Below are positions 1 to 6,666 of a stretch of 7,243 nucleotides of DNA, piece by piece. Each line of letters begins with the position of its first letter. Position 1 is the first letter of the stretch. The position numbers and the translations under genes are program-made. Under the pieces are notes generated by a model. The model was given only the letters and a program-made list of their open reading frames with translations, was not told where the DNA came from and did not search any database. Source of the stretch: an uncultured bacterium (GTDB lineage Bacteria > Actinomycetota > UBA4738 > HRBIN12); contig CALGFI010000157.1 in assembly GCA_937881155.1 (NCBI GenBank), positions 1-7,243 on the forward strand. Direction: 5' to 3'.

Positions 1-2
1 CT

Positions 3-593
3 CGTTGCTTCTTCTGGTGGGACAACGGAACGCCCCACGAAACCACCGCGCTGACGAACGCCGAATGGGGTCTGGTCGACCTGACCACGTGGGGTGTGGA
101 CGCCTTGGGCGGCTGTGGGGGAAACGTCAGCCAGAGTGACGTCGGCACGTGGGTCGCGCAGGGCTATCCGGGCTCGCTGCTGATCGACTATCCACCGGGA
201 TACGAGTACGTCTGCCGTGGCAGCGGGTTCCAGGGCAACGCGCTCAACAACGACATCAGCGCGCAAGCGGGGGAGATCCTGTACTTCCCGGTGAACGATC
301 CGTCGCAGCAGCTCGGCTCGGGCGGGAGTCTCTGCCGGCCGGACGCGCTCGACCCCGCCAACGTCGATGGCGACTGCTCGGTCCAGAAGTACGCGATGAT
401 CGGGTTCGCGCGACTCCAGGTGGCGGCGGTCTGGACCGGGCAGGACGCGCAGACCATGTGCAACCACCCGGCCGACAACAACGGCAGTCTGCGGTGCTTC
501 GAAGCGGTGTGGATGGGTTTCGAACCCGGCGGACTGAACCCATCACCGAACGCCCCGAACCTCGGCCTGTTCGCCGTGGCGTTGACCGGATGA
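3..593 (+). CDS. TadE/TadG-like pilus-assembly protein, C-terminal part (5' end outside the window)
   Basis: The frame is open from the first complete codon at position 3, so the gene starts upstream and only its last 196 residues are visible. The visible part opens with an aromatic stretch (RCFFWWDN) followed by EWG and ...TTW, and later contains YVCR, EILYFPVNDP and YAMIGFARLQVAAVW. This pattern matches, from memory, the C-terminus of large TadE/TadG-like exported proteins that precede cpaB in actinobacterial Tad loci. Seven cysteines (visible residues 2, 38, 71, 111, 125, 153, 165) contrast with 0 to 2 in the neighbouring cytoplasmic proteins. Together with the Gly/Asn/Pro-rich composition this suggests a secreted, disulfide-bonded fold. 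No membrane segment is visible here; the usual N-terminal helix would lie upstream. It ends 19 bases before cpaB, so it is probably in the same operon. Family assignment is moderate; that it is a real, exported coding sequence is more certain. Confidence 0.72.
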   Translation, partial: RCFFWWDNGTPHETTALTNAEWGLVDLTTWGVDALGGCGGNVSQSDVGTWVAQGYPGSLLIDYPPGYEYVCRGSGFQGNALNNDISAQAGEILYFPVNDPSQQLGSGGSLCRPDALDPANVDGDCSVQKYAMIGFARLQVAAVWTGQDAQTMCNHPADNNGSLRCFEAVWMGFEPGGLNPSPNAPNLGLFAVALTG

Positions 594-597
594 CCCC

Positions 598-606
598 GAG
601 GAGGAG
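598..606 (+). promoter_or_regulatory. Strong Shine-Dalgarno of cpaB
   Basis: GAGGAGGAG ends six bases before the ATG at 613. It is the clearest ribosome binding site in the operon and fixes the cpaB start. It also shows that cpaB, unlike the following genes, can be initiated without relying on translation of the gene before it. Confidence 0.8.
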
Positions 607-612
607 ATCGAC

Positions 613-1311
613 ATGAAGAAACCGGTGGTAGCAGCACTCATCTTCCTGGTCGCGGCCGCGGCCGCCGGCGGGGTGCTGCTGTTCATGAACGGAGTTCGTG
701 AACGAGCGGAGGCGGGCCGTGTCACGGTCGACGTCATCGTCGCGACGCGAGACATCCCAGCGGGACAGGAACTGAGCGCGCTGATCGACGAGGGAGTGTT
801 CCGAACGAAGTCCGTCGACGTCGAAGATCTGGTCCCCGGCGCGATCACGGACGTCTACCAGCTCCAGGGTCAACGCACCGGGTATCCGATCCTCGCGGAG
901 GAGCAGATCGTTGCCGCGAGGCTCGCCGGCCCGCTTCAAGCCGGTGGCGGCGTTCTCGGCATCCCCGACGGCCTCCAGGCGGCGTCCATCACGCTCGAGC
1001 CGCAACGCGTCGTGGCGGGGGCGATCCAGCAGGGCGATCACGTCGAGGTCTTCGGGACGTTCAGCGACCGGGGCGCAGACACGCTGAGCACGCGTGTCGT
1101 CATCGACGAGGCGCTCGTCCTCGCCGTCGCCAGGCCGGCAGCGGACGACCTCAGCTCCGGCAGCACCGGCACGATCACGCTTGCCGTCACGCCGGAGCAG
1201 GCAGCGCTGTTGATCTTCGCCCAGGAACAAGGCCACGTCTGGCTGACCCTGTTGCCGCCGAACCAGGCCGGCGTCCACGTTCCGCCCGTCGCACTGGGGG
1301 CGATGCGATGA
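613..1311 (+). CDS. cpaB: Flp pilus assembly protein CpaB (RcpC), SAF domain
   Basis: A 232-residue envelope protein of the Tad/Flp pilus machine. Residues 4-25 form one hydrophobic, alanine-rich N-terminal helix after MKK, which acts as a signal anchor or signal peptide. An SAF-type domain follows at about 38-105, with the typical VIVATRDIPAGQEL motif (41-54) and GYPILAEEQIV (90-100). The RcpC/CpaB domain covers about 115-225: IPDGLQAASITLEP, then GAIQQGDHVEVFGTF (136-150), and TITLAVTPEQAALLIFAQEQ near the end. In diderms CpaB accompanies the outer-membrane secretin. Here no secretin gene follows, so a cell-wall role, perhaps peptidoglycan contact through SAF, is an inference. Length is at the short end of the family but both domains are present. 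The ATG at 613 has a strong Shine-Dalgarno. The stop codon overlaps the cpaE start in ATGA. Confidence 0.9.
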   Translation: MKKPVVAALIFLVAAAAAGGVLLFMNGVRERAEAGRVTVDVIVATRDIPAGQELSALIDEGVFRTKSVDVEDLVPGAITDVYQLQGQRTGYPILAEEQIVAARLAGPLQAGGGVLGIPDGLQAASITLEPQRVVAGAIQQGDHVEVFGTFSDRGADTLSTRVVIDEALVLAVARPAADDLSSGSTGTITLAVTPEQAALLIFAQEQGHVWLTLLPPNQAGVHVPPVALGAMR

Positions 1312-2504
1312 ACGGCCGCCGGGTCATCGCCGTCGGTGGCTCGATGACCTTCCCTCCCGAGGTGGCTCGCGCCCTGGGGGCGGCGCCCGACGCCGTGTCG
1401 TGGCTACCGTCGATCGCGAGCGCGCAGCGGGCGATGGCAGATGGTCAGGAGCGCTTCGACGTCGTCGTCCTCGCGCCGTCCGTCACTGACGACGAGGCGA
1501 TCGCGCTCGCCGATTTCGCCGCCCGCGAGTCGCCTGCCACGGCCGTGGTCCTGGTCCGCGACACTCCGGTCGACGGCGCCTTTCCGCGGCTCATCCGGGG
1601 CGGGGTCCGCGACGTCGTCGACCTCACGAAGGGAAGGAGCGAGTTCCCCGACGCCCTTCGCCGCGCGCTCGACCGGACATCCGTGATGCGCGGGAGCGCC
1701 AACGGCAACAACGGGTCCCACGGGTCGACCGGAACGATCGTCTCGATCTTCTCGACGAAGGGCGGAACGGGAAAGACCTTCCTCGCGTGCAACCTCGCGG
1801 CCGCGCTCGCCGACCGTTCGGGCTCCCGTGTCGCGCTCGTTGATCTCGACCACGACCTGGGCGACGTCTTCGCGTACTTCCGCGCGGAACCGAGTCGCAC
1901 CCTTGTGGAGGTCGCGACGCTGGAAGAAGGTGCGGACTCGGAAGCGATCGCGGGGCTTGGCACGCCGCTCGTCAGCGGTGTCGTCGGGTTCGGTTCACGC
2001 CCGGATCCGCGGGCCGAGCCGTTGAGAGGGGCTGCCGTCGCCCGAATCCTGAACGCGCTACGGGAAGCGTTCGCGTTCACGATCGTGGACGCGACGTCCG
2101 AATACTCGGATCACGTCCTCGCTGCGCTCGACCTCTCGGACGTGGTCTGTCTGGTGTCGGGCCTCGATGCGATCGGGGTTCGGCACATGTCGATCGCCAT
2201 GCACACGCTTGCGAACCTCGGCGTGCCGCGCGACCGGCTCCGGTTCGTCATCAACAGGGCGGACAGCAAGGTCGATCTGACGGTCGAGGACATCGAGCGG
2301 CTCATCGGCATCCGCGTCGACGGCCGGATCCCGTCGAGTCCGCTCGTCGCGCAGTCCATCAACCGCGGTCGGCTGCTGTGGCTCGACCAGCGACGATCCG
2401 ACGTGGCCAAGGGCATCCAGGTCTTCGCCGACCGGCTCAGGTCGTCGGTGGCGCCTGACCAGGTGGTTTCCACGAAACGCCGCTTGTGGGCAAGGGGGTC
2501 GTGA
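1308..2504 (+). CDS. cpaE: CpaE-like pilus localisation ATPase (pseudo-receiver plus MinD/ParA domain)
   Basis: A 398-residue cytoplasmic protein. Residues 1-125 resemble a response-regulator receiver fold, but the end of the third strand reads FDVVVLAPS, with Ala56 where the phospho-acceptor Asp would be expected, so this is a pseudo-receiver. A low-complexity Gly/Ser/Asn linker (129-142) leads to a SIMIBI-class ATPase. It has the deviant Walker A KGGTGKT (151-157, signature Lys151), the switch region VALVDLDHDLGDV (175-187) and a Walker B-like FTIVDAT (Asp261). CpaE proteins act as MinD-like factors that position Tad pilus assembly, and the neighbours fit that. A G-run (1296-1300) seven bases before the ATG is a plausible ribosome binding site, and the ATGA overlap with cpaB suggests translational coupling. 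A generic ParA/MinD ATPase is the only alternative, and the N-terminal domain argues against it. Confidence 0.92.
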   Translation: MNGRRVIAVGGSMTFPPEVARALGAAPDAVSWLPSIASAQRAMADGQERFDVVVLAPSVTDDEAIALADFAARESPATAVVLVRDTPVDGAFPRLIRGGVRDVVDLTKGRSEFPDALRRALDRTSVMRGSANGNNGSHGSTGTIVSIFSTKGGTGKTFLACNLAAALADRSGSRVALVDLDHDLGDVFAYFRAEPSRTLVEVATLEEGADSEAIAGLGTPLVSGVVGFGSRPDPRAEPLRGAAVARILNALREAFAFTIVDATSEYSDHVLAALDLSDVVCLVSGLDAIGVRHMSIAMHTLANLGVPRDRLRFVINRADSKVDLTVEDIERLIGIRVDGRIPSSPLVAQSINRGRLLWLDQRRSDVAKGIQVFADRLRSSVAPDQVVSTKRRLWARGS

Positions 2505-2505
2505 G

Positions 2506-3828
2506 GTGTCGCTTGCGGAACGTTTGTCTCGGCAGGAGCAGCCGGATCGCACCGCCGAGATCAGGGATCAGATACAGGCACGGCTGATCGAGGTCCTCGG
2601 GGCGCGCCTGTACGACGACGCGATGGAGGACGGCGAGCTTCGCCGGCTCGTGGATCGCCGGCTCCGTGAGCTCCTGGAAGAGGTTGAGACACCGCTCTCG
2701 ATCCAGGAGAAGGCGCAGATCATCCAGCAGATCGGCGACAACATCCTCGGCCTGGGGCCGATCGAGCCGTTCATCCGCGACCCGGAGATCACGGAGGTCA
2801 TGGTGAACAGCCACCGCGTCGTGTACATCGAACGTGGGGGCAAGATCTTCCGCACGGACGTCTCGTTCCGTAACGAAGAGGATCTTCGTCGGACGATCGA
2901 CAAGATCGTCGGCCGAGTGGGGCGCCGTATCGACGACTCCTCCCCGTACGTGGACGCTCGTCTGACCGACGGGTCGCGCGTGAACGCGATCATTCCGCCC
3001 GTCGCCATCCACGGCTCCGCTCTGACCATCCGGAAGTTTTCGGCGGACCCGTTCACGGCGAAGGACCTGATCGACTTCGGCACGCTCACCCCAGAGCTCG
3101 TTCCGTTCCTCGACGCATGCGTCCGGGGCCGGCTGAACATCCTCGTGTCCGGAGGGACGGGCGCAGGAAAGACCACGTTGCTCAACGTCTTGTCGGCGTT
3201 CCTGCCGGAGGACGAGCGCATCATCACGATCGAGGACTCGGCCGAGTTGCGCCTGCAACAACCCCACGTGGTGTCTTTGGAGTACCGCCCGCCGAACATC
3301 GAGGGTCAGGGCGAAGTCGCGATTCGCGATCTGGTCCGGAACGCCCTTCGCATGCGACCCGATCGCATCGTCGTCGGTGAGGTCCGCGGCGGCGAGACGC
3401 TCGACATGCTCCAGGCGATGAACACCGGACACGACGGCTCGATCAGCACCATCCACGCCAACTCGCCGCGGGACGTGCTCTCTCGCCTCGAGACCCTCGC
3501 GCTCATGGCGGGCATGGACCTCACGGTTCGAGCGCTTCGCGAGCAGGTTTCGGCGGCGATCGATCTGATCGTCCACGTCGCCCGATTCCAGGACGGAGTC
3601 CGTCGTGTGGCCAACGTCAGCGAGGTTGTCGGTCTCGAGGGCGACACCGTCACGATGCAAGACCTCTTCGTCTTCCACGTCGACGCAGGGCTGGACGAAC
3701 GGAACCGCGTGCGAGGACACCTCGCCCCGAGCGGGCTGCGGCCGCATTTCCTGGAGAAGCTGGCCGAACGCAACGTGTTCCTCGACACGTCGTGGTTCGC
3801 CCCGCCGCCGGGGTCGGAACCATGGTGA
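2506..3828 (+). CDS. cpaF: CpaF/TadA pilus assembly ATPase
   Basis: A 440-residue type II/IV secretion ATPase of the CpaF/TadA branch, which powers Flp pilus polymerisation at the inner face of the membrane. The N-terminal part (1-100) is helical and charged, with the family motif LGLGPIEPFIRDPEITEVMVN (81-101). The catalytic core has Walker A GGTGAGKT (216-223, Lys222), the Asp box RIITIEDSAEL (238-248), Walker B IVVGEVRGGE (288-297, Glu292) and the His box TGHDGSISTIHANS (307-320). All key residues are present, so it should be active. The C-terminal tail (about 385-440, LFVFHVDAG ... FLEKL) resembles CpaF proteins of actinobacterial type. The GTG start at 2506 follows the cpaE stop by one base. 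A G-rich site (AGGGGG, 2493-2498) sits seven bases upstream. The stop overlaps the next gene. Confidence 0.97.
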   Translation: MSLAERLSRQEQPDRTAEIRDQIQARLIEVLGARLYDDAMEDGELRRLVDRRLRELLEEVETPLSIQEKAQIIQQIGDNILGLGPIEPFIRDPEITEVMVNSHRVVYIERGGKIFRTDVSFRNEEDLRRTIDKIVGRVGRRIDDSSPYVDARLTDGSRVNAIIPPVAIHGSALTIRKFSADPFTAKDLIDFGTLTPELVPFLDACVRGRLNILVSGGTGAGKTTLLNVLSAFLPEDERIITIEDSAELRLQQPHVVSLEYRPPNIEGQGEVAIRDLVRNALRMRPDRIVVGEVRGGETLDMLQAMNTGHDGSISTIHANSPRDVLSRLETLALMAGMDLTVRALREQVSAAIDLIVHVARFQDGVRRVANVSEVVGLEGDTVTMQDLFVFHVDAGLDERNRVRGHLAPSGLRPHFLEKLAERNVFLDTSWFAPPPGSEPW

Positions 3829-5747
3829 GGCGTCGCGTCGGTCTGGCTCTGGTGCTCACATGCTTGACCATCTCCGTCGTGCCGCGGCCCGCCGCCGCGT
3901 CGGGCGATGTCTCGGTCCGCGGGGCCGACGTCTCGGATTTCCCCATCGTACGGCTGACCGTGTCGACGGATGAGCCGCTCTCGTCAGACGTTCGCGATGT
4001 TCAGATCATCGAGAACGATGTCCCCGTCCAGACGACGTCTCTGGACACGTTCGGCGCTGAGGCAGGCCACATCGACGCGGTCCTCGCCATCGACGCTTCG
4101 AACAGCATGCGAGGAGATCCACTGAATACAGCGCTCGCGGCGGCTCGAACGTTCCTCGCCGGCGTACCGGCGTCGATGCCGCTCGGTGTCGTCACGTTCT
4201 CAGACGACCCCGTCGTCCTATCGCCGTTGACAGCCGATCGCGCGTCCGTCGAGCGCGCCGTCGGCTCGCTGACCGCGACGACGAGTCAGGGCACCGCGCT
4301 GTTCAACACCGTGAGCGCAGCCTCCGACATGTTCACCGGCACCGGTCAACACAATCTGGTGTTGCTCACCGACGGTCGATGCAAGGCCGATCCGACCGAA
4401 TCGGGTCCGTGCACGCTCGACGGCAGCCTCGAGGAGGCGGCGGCCGCGGCTACCGATGCCGGTGTGACCGTGTTCACGATCGGGTTGTCGCGAACCGGCG
4501 CGCCGGTGCCGACGCTCGAGCGGCTGGCGCAACAAACGGGTGGAGAGCATTCGCTGATCACGATCGAGCAGCTCGAAACCGTCTATGCGGGCCTCGCCGA
4601 ACAGCTCTCCGGCCAGTATGTCGTGGAGTATCGGTCGAAGGCGCCACTCGGCGCACAGGTGGTCGTCGTTGTTCATACCTCCGTCGGCCGCGATGCGTTC
4701 GGTTTCGTAGCGCCCGGACAGGCCTTGATACAGAAGAACGCCCACTCCGCGGCGACCAGCGCGGTCATGTTCTGGGCGACGCCGCTGGGGATGGGGATCG
4801 TCAGCGCCTTCACGTTCCTGGCCGTGCTCATCGCCGGTCTGACGACCGTGAGCGTGGCGGACAGGCGGCGTCGGCTTCGGGATCTGAGCAGGACCGTCGC
4901 GTTGCCGCCTCCACCCGGAGCCGACCCCTCGGCGAGCGATGTGAGCAAGACGTTCTTCCCCCAGCGAGTCGGGGACTCCGCGGAGAACATGGCCAGCAAG
5001 ACATCGGCCGGCCGACGGCTCGCTCGCACGCTGGAGCACGCCGGTTGGGGCATCCGGAGCGGAGAGTTCCTGCTTTTGGTCGCGCTCGGGGTCGTCGTTC
5101 TGGCCGTCGCGGGTTTCGTCGTCGCGACGGTGGTCGGCGCCTTCGTGGGCACAGTCGTCGGCGCATTGGTGCCGTTCGCGGTGCTGTCCCATGCTGCGTC
5201 GAGCCGTCAGAACGCCATGCAGAAACAGCTCGCCGACACGCTCATGGTCATCGCGAGCTCGATGCGGGCCGGTCATAGCTTCCTCCAATCTCTCGACTCG
5301 GCCGTGAAGGAGGCGGACGAGCCGACGGCAGGCGAGTTCGGTCGGGTTCTGAGGGAGATCCGCCTCGGTCGGGACACCGACCAAGCGCTCGAGGCGCTGG
5401 TCGAACGAGTCGGCAGCCAGGACCTCGAGTGGGCCGTCACCGCGATCAAGATCCAGCGGAAGATCGGAGGCAACCTCGCCGAGGTTCTCGAAACGGTGGC
5501 GAAGACCGTTCGCGAGCGCGAGACGTTGCGGCGACAGGTGAGGGTGCTGTCAGCCGAAGGACGTATCTCGATCGTCGTCCTGAGCGTGCTGCCGGTCCTG
5601 CTCGCCGGCTACATCATGGTGGTGAACCCCGAGTACCTCAGAACGCTCACGTCCACGCGGCCCGGCATCTTCATCTCTGTCGCGGGCGCAGCGTTGATGG
5701 GTGTCGGCTACATCTGGATGAGAAAGATCGTGAGGCTCAATGTCTGA
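3822..5747 (+). CDS. tadB: Exported vWA domain fused to TadB (T2SSF-family pilus platform protein)
   Basis: A 641-residue multidomain protein in one open frame. Residues 1-26 look like a signal peptide (basic RRR, hydrophobic LALVLTCLTISVV, then PAAASG). A vWA domain spans about 83-265, with a complete MIDAS: DASNS (Asp91, Ser93, Ser95), Thr158 and Asp184 in LLTDG. Cys187 and Cys197 flank a short loop right after the Asp184 strand and are the only cysteines of the mature protein. A membrane helix at about 313-342 is followed by a basic/proline-rich linker (343-413), helices at about 415-434 and 437-457, a cytoplasmic T2SSF domain (465-582, with GGNLAEVLETVAKTVRER at 549-566), and helices at 582-602 and 615-633. 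The predicted topology puts vWA outside and T2SSF inside. TadB forms the platform that CpaF drives. I chose ATG 3822, overlapping the cpaF stop, with a GGGG run eight bases upstream; GTG 3825 and an upstream GTG at 3792 are alternatives. The signal peptide starts cleanly only from 3822 or 3825. Confidence 0.9.
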   Translation: MVRRRVGLALVLTCLTISVVPRPAAASGDVSVRGADVSDFPIVRLTVSTDEPLSSDVRDVQIIENDVPVQTTSLDTFGAEAGHIDAVLAIDASNSMRGDPLNTALAAARTFLAGVPASMPLGVVTFSDDPVVLSPLTADRASVERAVGSLTATTSQGTALFNTVSAASDMFTGTGQHNLVLLTDGRCKADPTESGPCTLDGSLEEAAAAATDAGVTVFTIGLSRTGAPVPTLERLAQQTGGEHSLITIEQLETVYAGLAEQLSGQYVVEYRSKAPLGAQVVVVVHTSVGRDAFGFVAPGQALIQKNAHSAATSAVMFWATPLGMGIVSAFTFLAVLIAGLTTVSVADRRRRLRDLSRTVALPPPPGADPSASDVSKTFFPQRVGDSAENMASKTSAGRRLARTLEHAGWGIRSGEFLLLVALGVVVLAVAGFVVATVVGAFVGTVVGALVPFAVLSHAASSRQNAMQKQLADTLMVIASSMRAGHSFLQSLDSAVKEADEPTAGEFGRVLREIRLGRDTDQALEALVERVGSQDLEWAVTAIKIQRKIGGNLAEVLETVAKTVRERETLRRQVRVLSAEGRISIVVLSVLPVLLAGYIMVVNPEYLRTLTSTRPGIFISVAGAALMGVGYIWMRKIVRLNV

Positions 5748-6663
5748 ACAGATGTATCTCCTCGTGGGTGTCTTCGGAACTTTCCTCGTCGTCCTGCTCG
5801 CGGGCGCCACGATGATCTCGGTCTCCCGAAGTCGGCGATCGGCACAGGTGCTGCAAGGGCAGCTGGAGAGCGCCGGGATCTCGGTGAGTCCTCACGGCGC
5901 GGTTGCGTCGTTCTCCGAGCGTGTCGTTGCGCCCGCCATCTCGCGGTTCTCCGCTGTGGCCGCGCGCATCACGCCCGCCGGATTGCGAAACGGCGTGGCG
6001 CGGCGGCTCGTGCTGGCGGGGGGCTCGGGCAAGTGGACTGCCGAGCTGTTCCTCGCGGCGCAGTTGGCGGCGACGCTCGGAGCGGGTATTAGCGGCTACG
6101 TCTTGGGGATGAACGGTGACAAGCGCATCCTCGGGCCGGGATGGATCGCGCTCCTCGCGTTCGTCGCGTACATCTTCCCGATCGCCGCGCTCGACCGAAA
6201 GGCGCAGAGCCGCCAAGAGGACATCCGGCGAACGCTCGCAGACACGATCGACCTCCTGACGATCAGCGTCGAGGCCGGCCTGGCGTTCGACGCCGCACTC
6301 CTTCATGCCCGCCGTTCGATGAAGGGGCCGCTGTCTGACGAGATCGGGAGGATGCTCCACGAGATGCAGCTCGGCGTCAGACGCACCGATGCGATGCGGA
6401 GCCTCTCCGATCGGACGAACGTCGAGGAGCTCCGAAGCTTCGTTCTGGCGATGGTGCAGGCAGACGTCTTCGGCGTGAGCATCGCGAGCGTTCTGCGGGC
6501 GCAATCGCAGGAGCTGCGGACGAAGCGCCGTCAGCGGGCCGAGGAGCGGGCCATGAAGATCCCGGTGAAGCTCCTGTTCCCCATGATCGTCTGCATCCTT
6601 CCGGCGCTCCTGATCCTCGTGGTTGGCCCGGGAGTGATCAAGCTCGCCAAGGTGCTGTTCTGA
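5740..6663 (+). CDS. tadC: TadC-like pilus platform protein (T2SSF family)
   Basis: A 307-residue polytopic membrane protein, the usual partner of TadB in the Tad platform. It has an N-terminal helix (about 5-27), a cytoplasmic linker with the family-type motif RLVLAGGSGKWTAELFLAAQ (89-108), and helices at about 104-124 and 134-151. A T2SSF domain follows (about 161-275, DIRRTLADTIDLLTISVEAG, later ADVFGVSIASVLRAQ and a basic RTKRRQRAEER). The last helix is at about 277-299 (LLFPMIVCILPALLILVVGP). Length and order match TadC, including the conserved K(I/L)P-like segment before the last helix. The ATG at 5740 lies within the end of the previous gene (8-base overlap). GAGG at 5732-5735 is a short-spaced ribosome binding site; ATG 5752 is a possible alternative start four codons in. 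This appears to be the last gene of the operon. Confidence 0.94.
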   Translation: MSEQMYLLVGVFGTFLVVLLAGATMISVSRSRRSAQVLQGQLESAGISVSPHGAVASFSERVVAPAISRFSAVAARITPAGLRNGVARRLVLAGGSGKWTAELFLAAQLAATLGAGISGYVLGMNGDKRILGPGWIALLAFVAYIFPIAALDRKAQSRQEDIRRTLADTIDLLTISVEAGLAFDAALLHARRSMKGPLSDEIGRMLHEMQLGVRRTDAMRSLSDRTNVEELRSFVLAMVQADVFGVSIASVLRAQSQELRTKRRQRAEERAMKIPVKLLFPMIVCILPALLILVVGPGVIKLAKVLF

Positions 6664-6666
6664 TCG

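Noticed and set aside
651..660. CGCGGCCGCG palindrome
   Set aside because: It encodes the alanine run of the CpaB membrane helix in GC-rich codons, which is enough to explain it.
256..1278. 340-codon open frame on the minus strand across the TadG-like gene and cpaB
   Set aside because: It spans two real genes and the ribosome binding site between them, and has a low-complexity Arg-rich composition.
1692..1733. Low-complexity segment in cpaE as a possible repeat
   Set aside because: It encodes a Gly/Ser/Asn interdomain linker. There is no nucleotide repeat unit of constant length.
2437..3747. 436-codon open frame on the minus strand opposite cpaF
   Set aside because: It lies antisense to a gene with all secretion-ATPase motifs. 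Its product is rich in Arg, Asp, Val and His without any domain pattern, as expected of a mirror frame in GC-rich DNA.
4379..5278. 299-codon + strand frame inside the vWA-TadB gene
   Set aside because: An out-of-frame, arginine-rich shadow of the vWA-TadB reading frame.
4218..5384. 388-codon open frame on the minus strand opposite the vWA-TadB gene
   Set aside because: Arg/Gly/His-rich translation with no recognisable motif, fully covered by a well-supported gene on the other strand.
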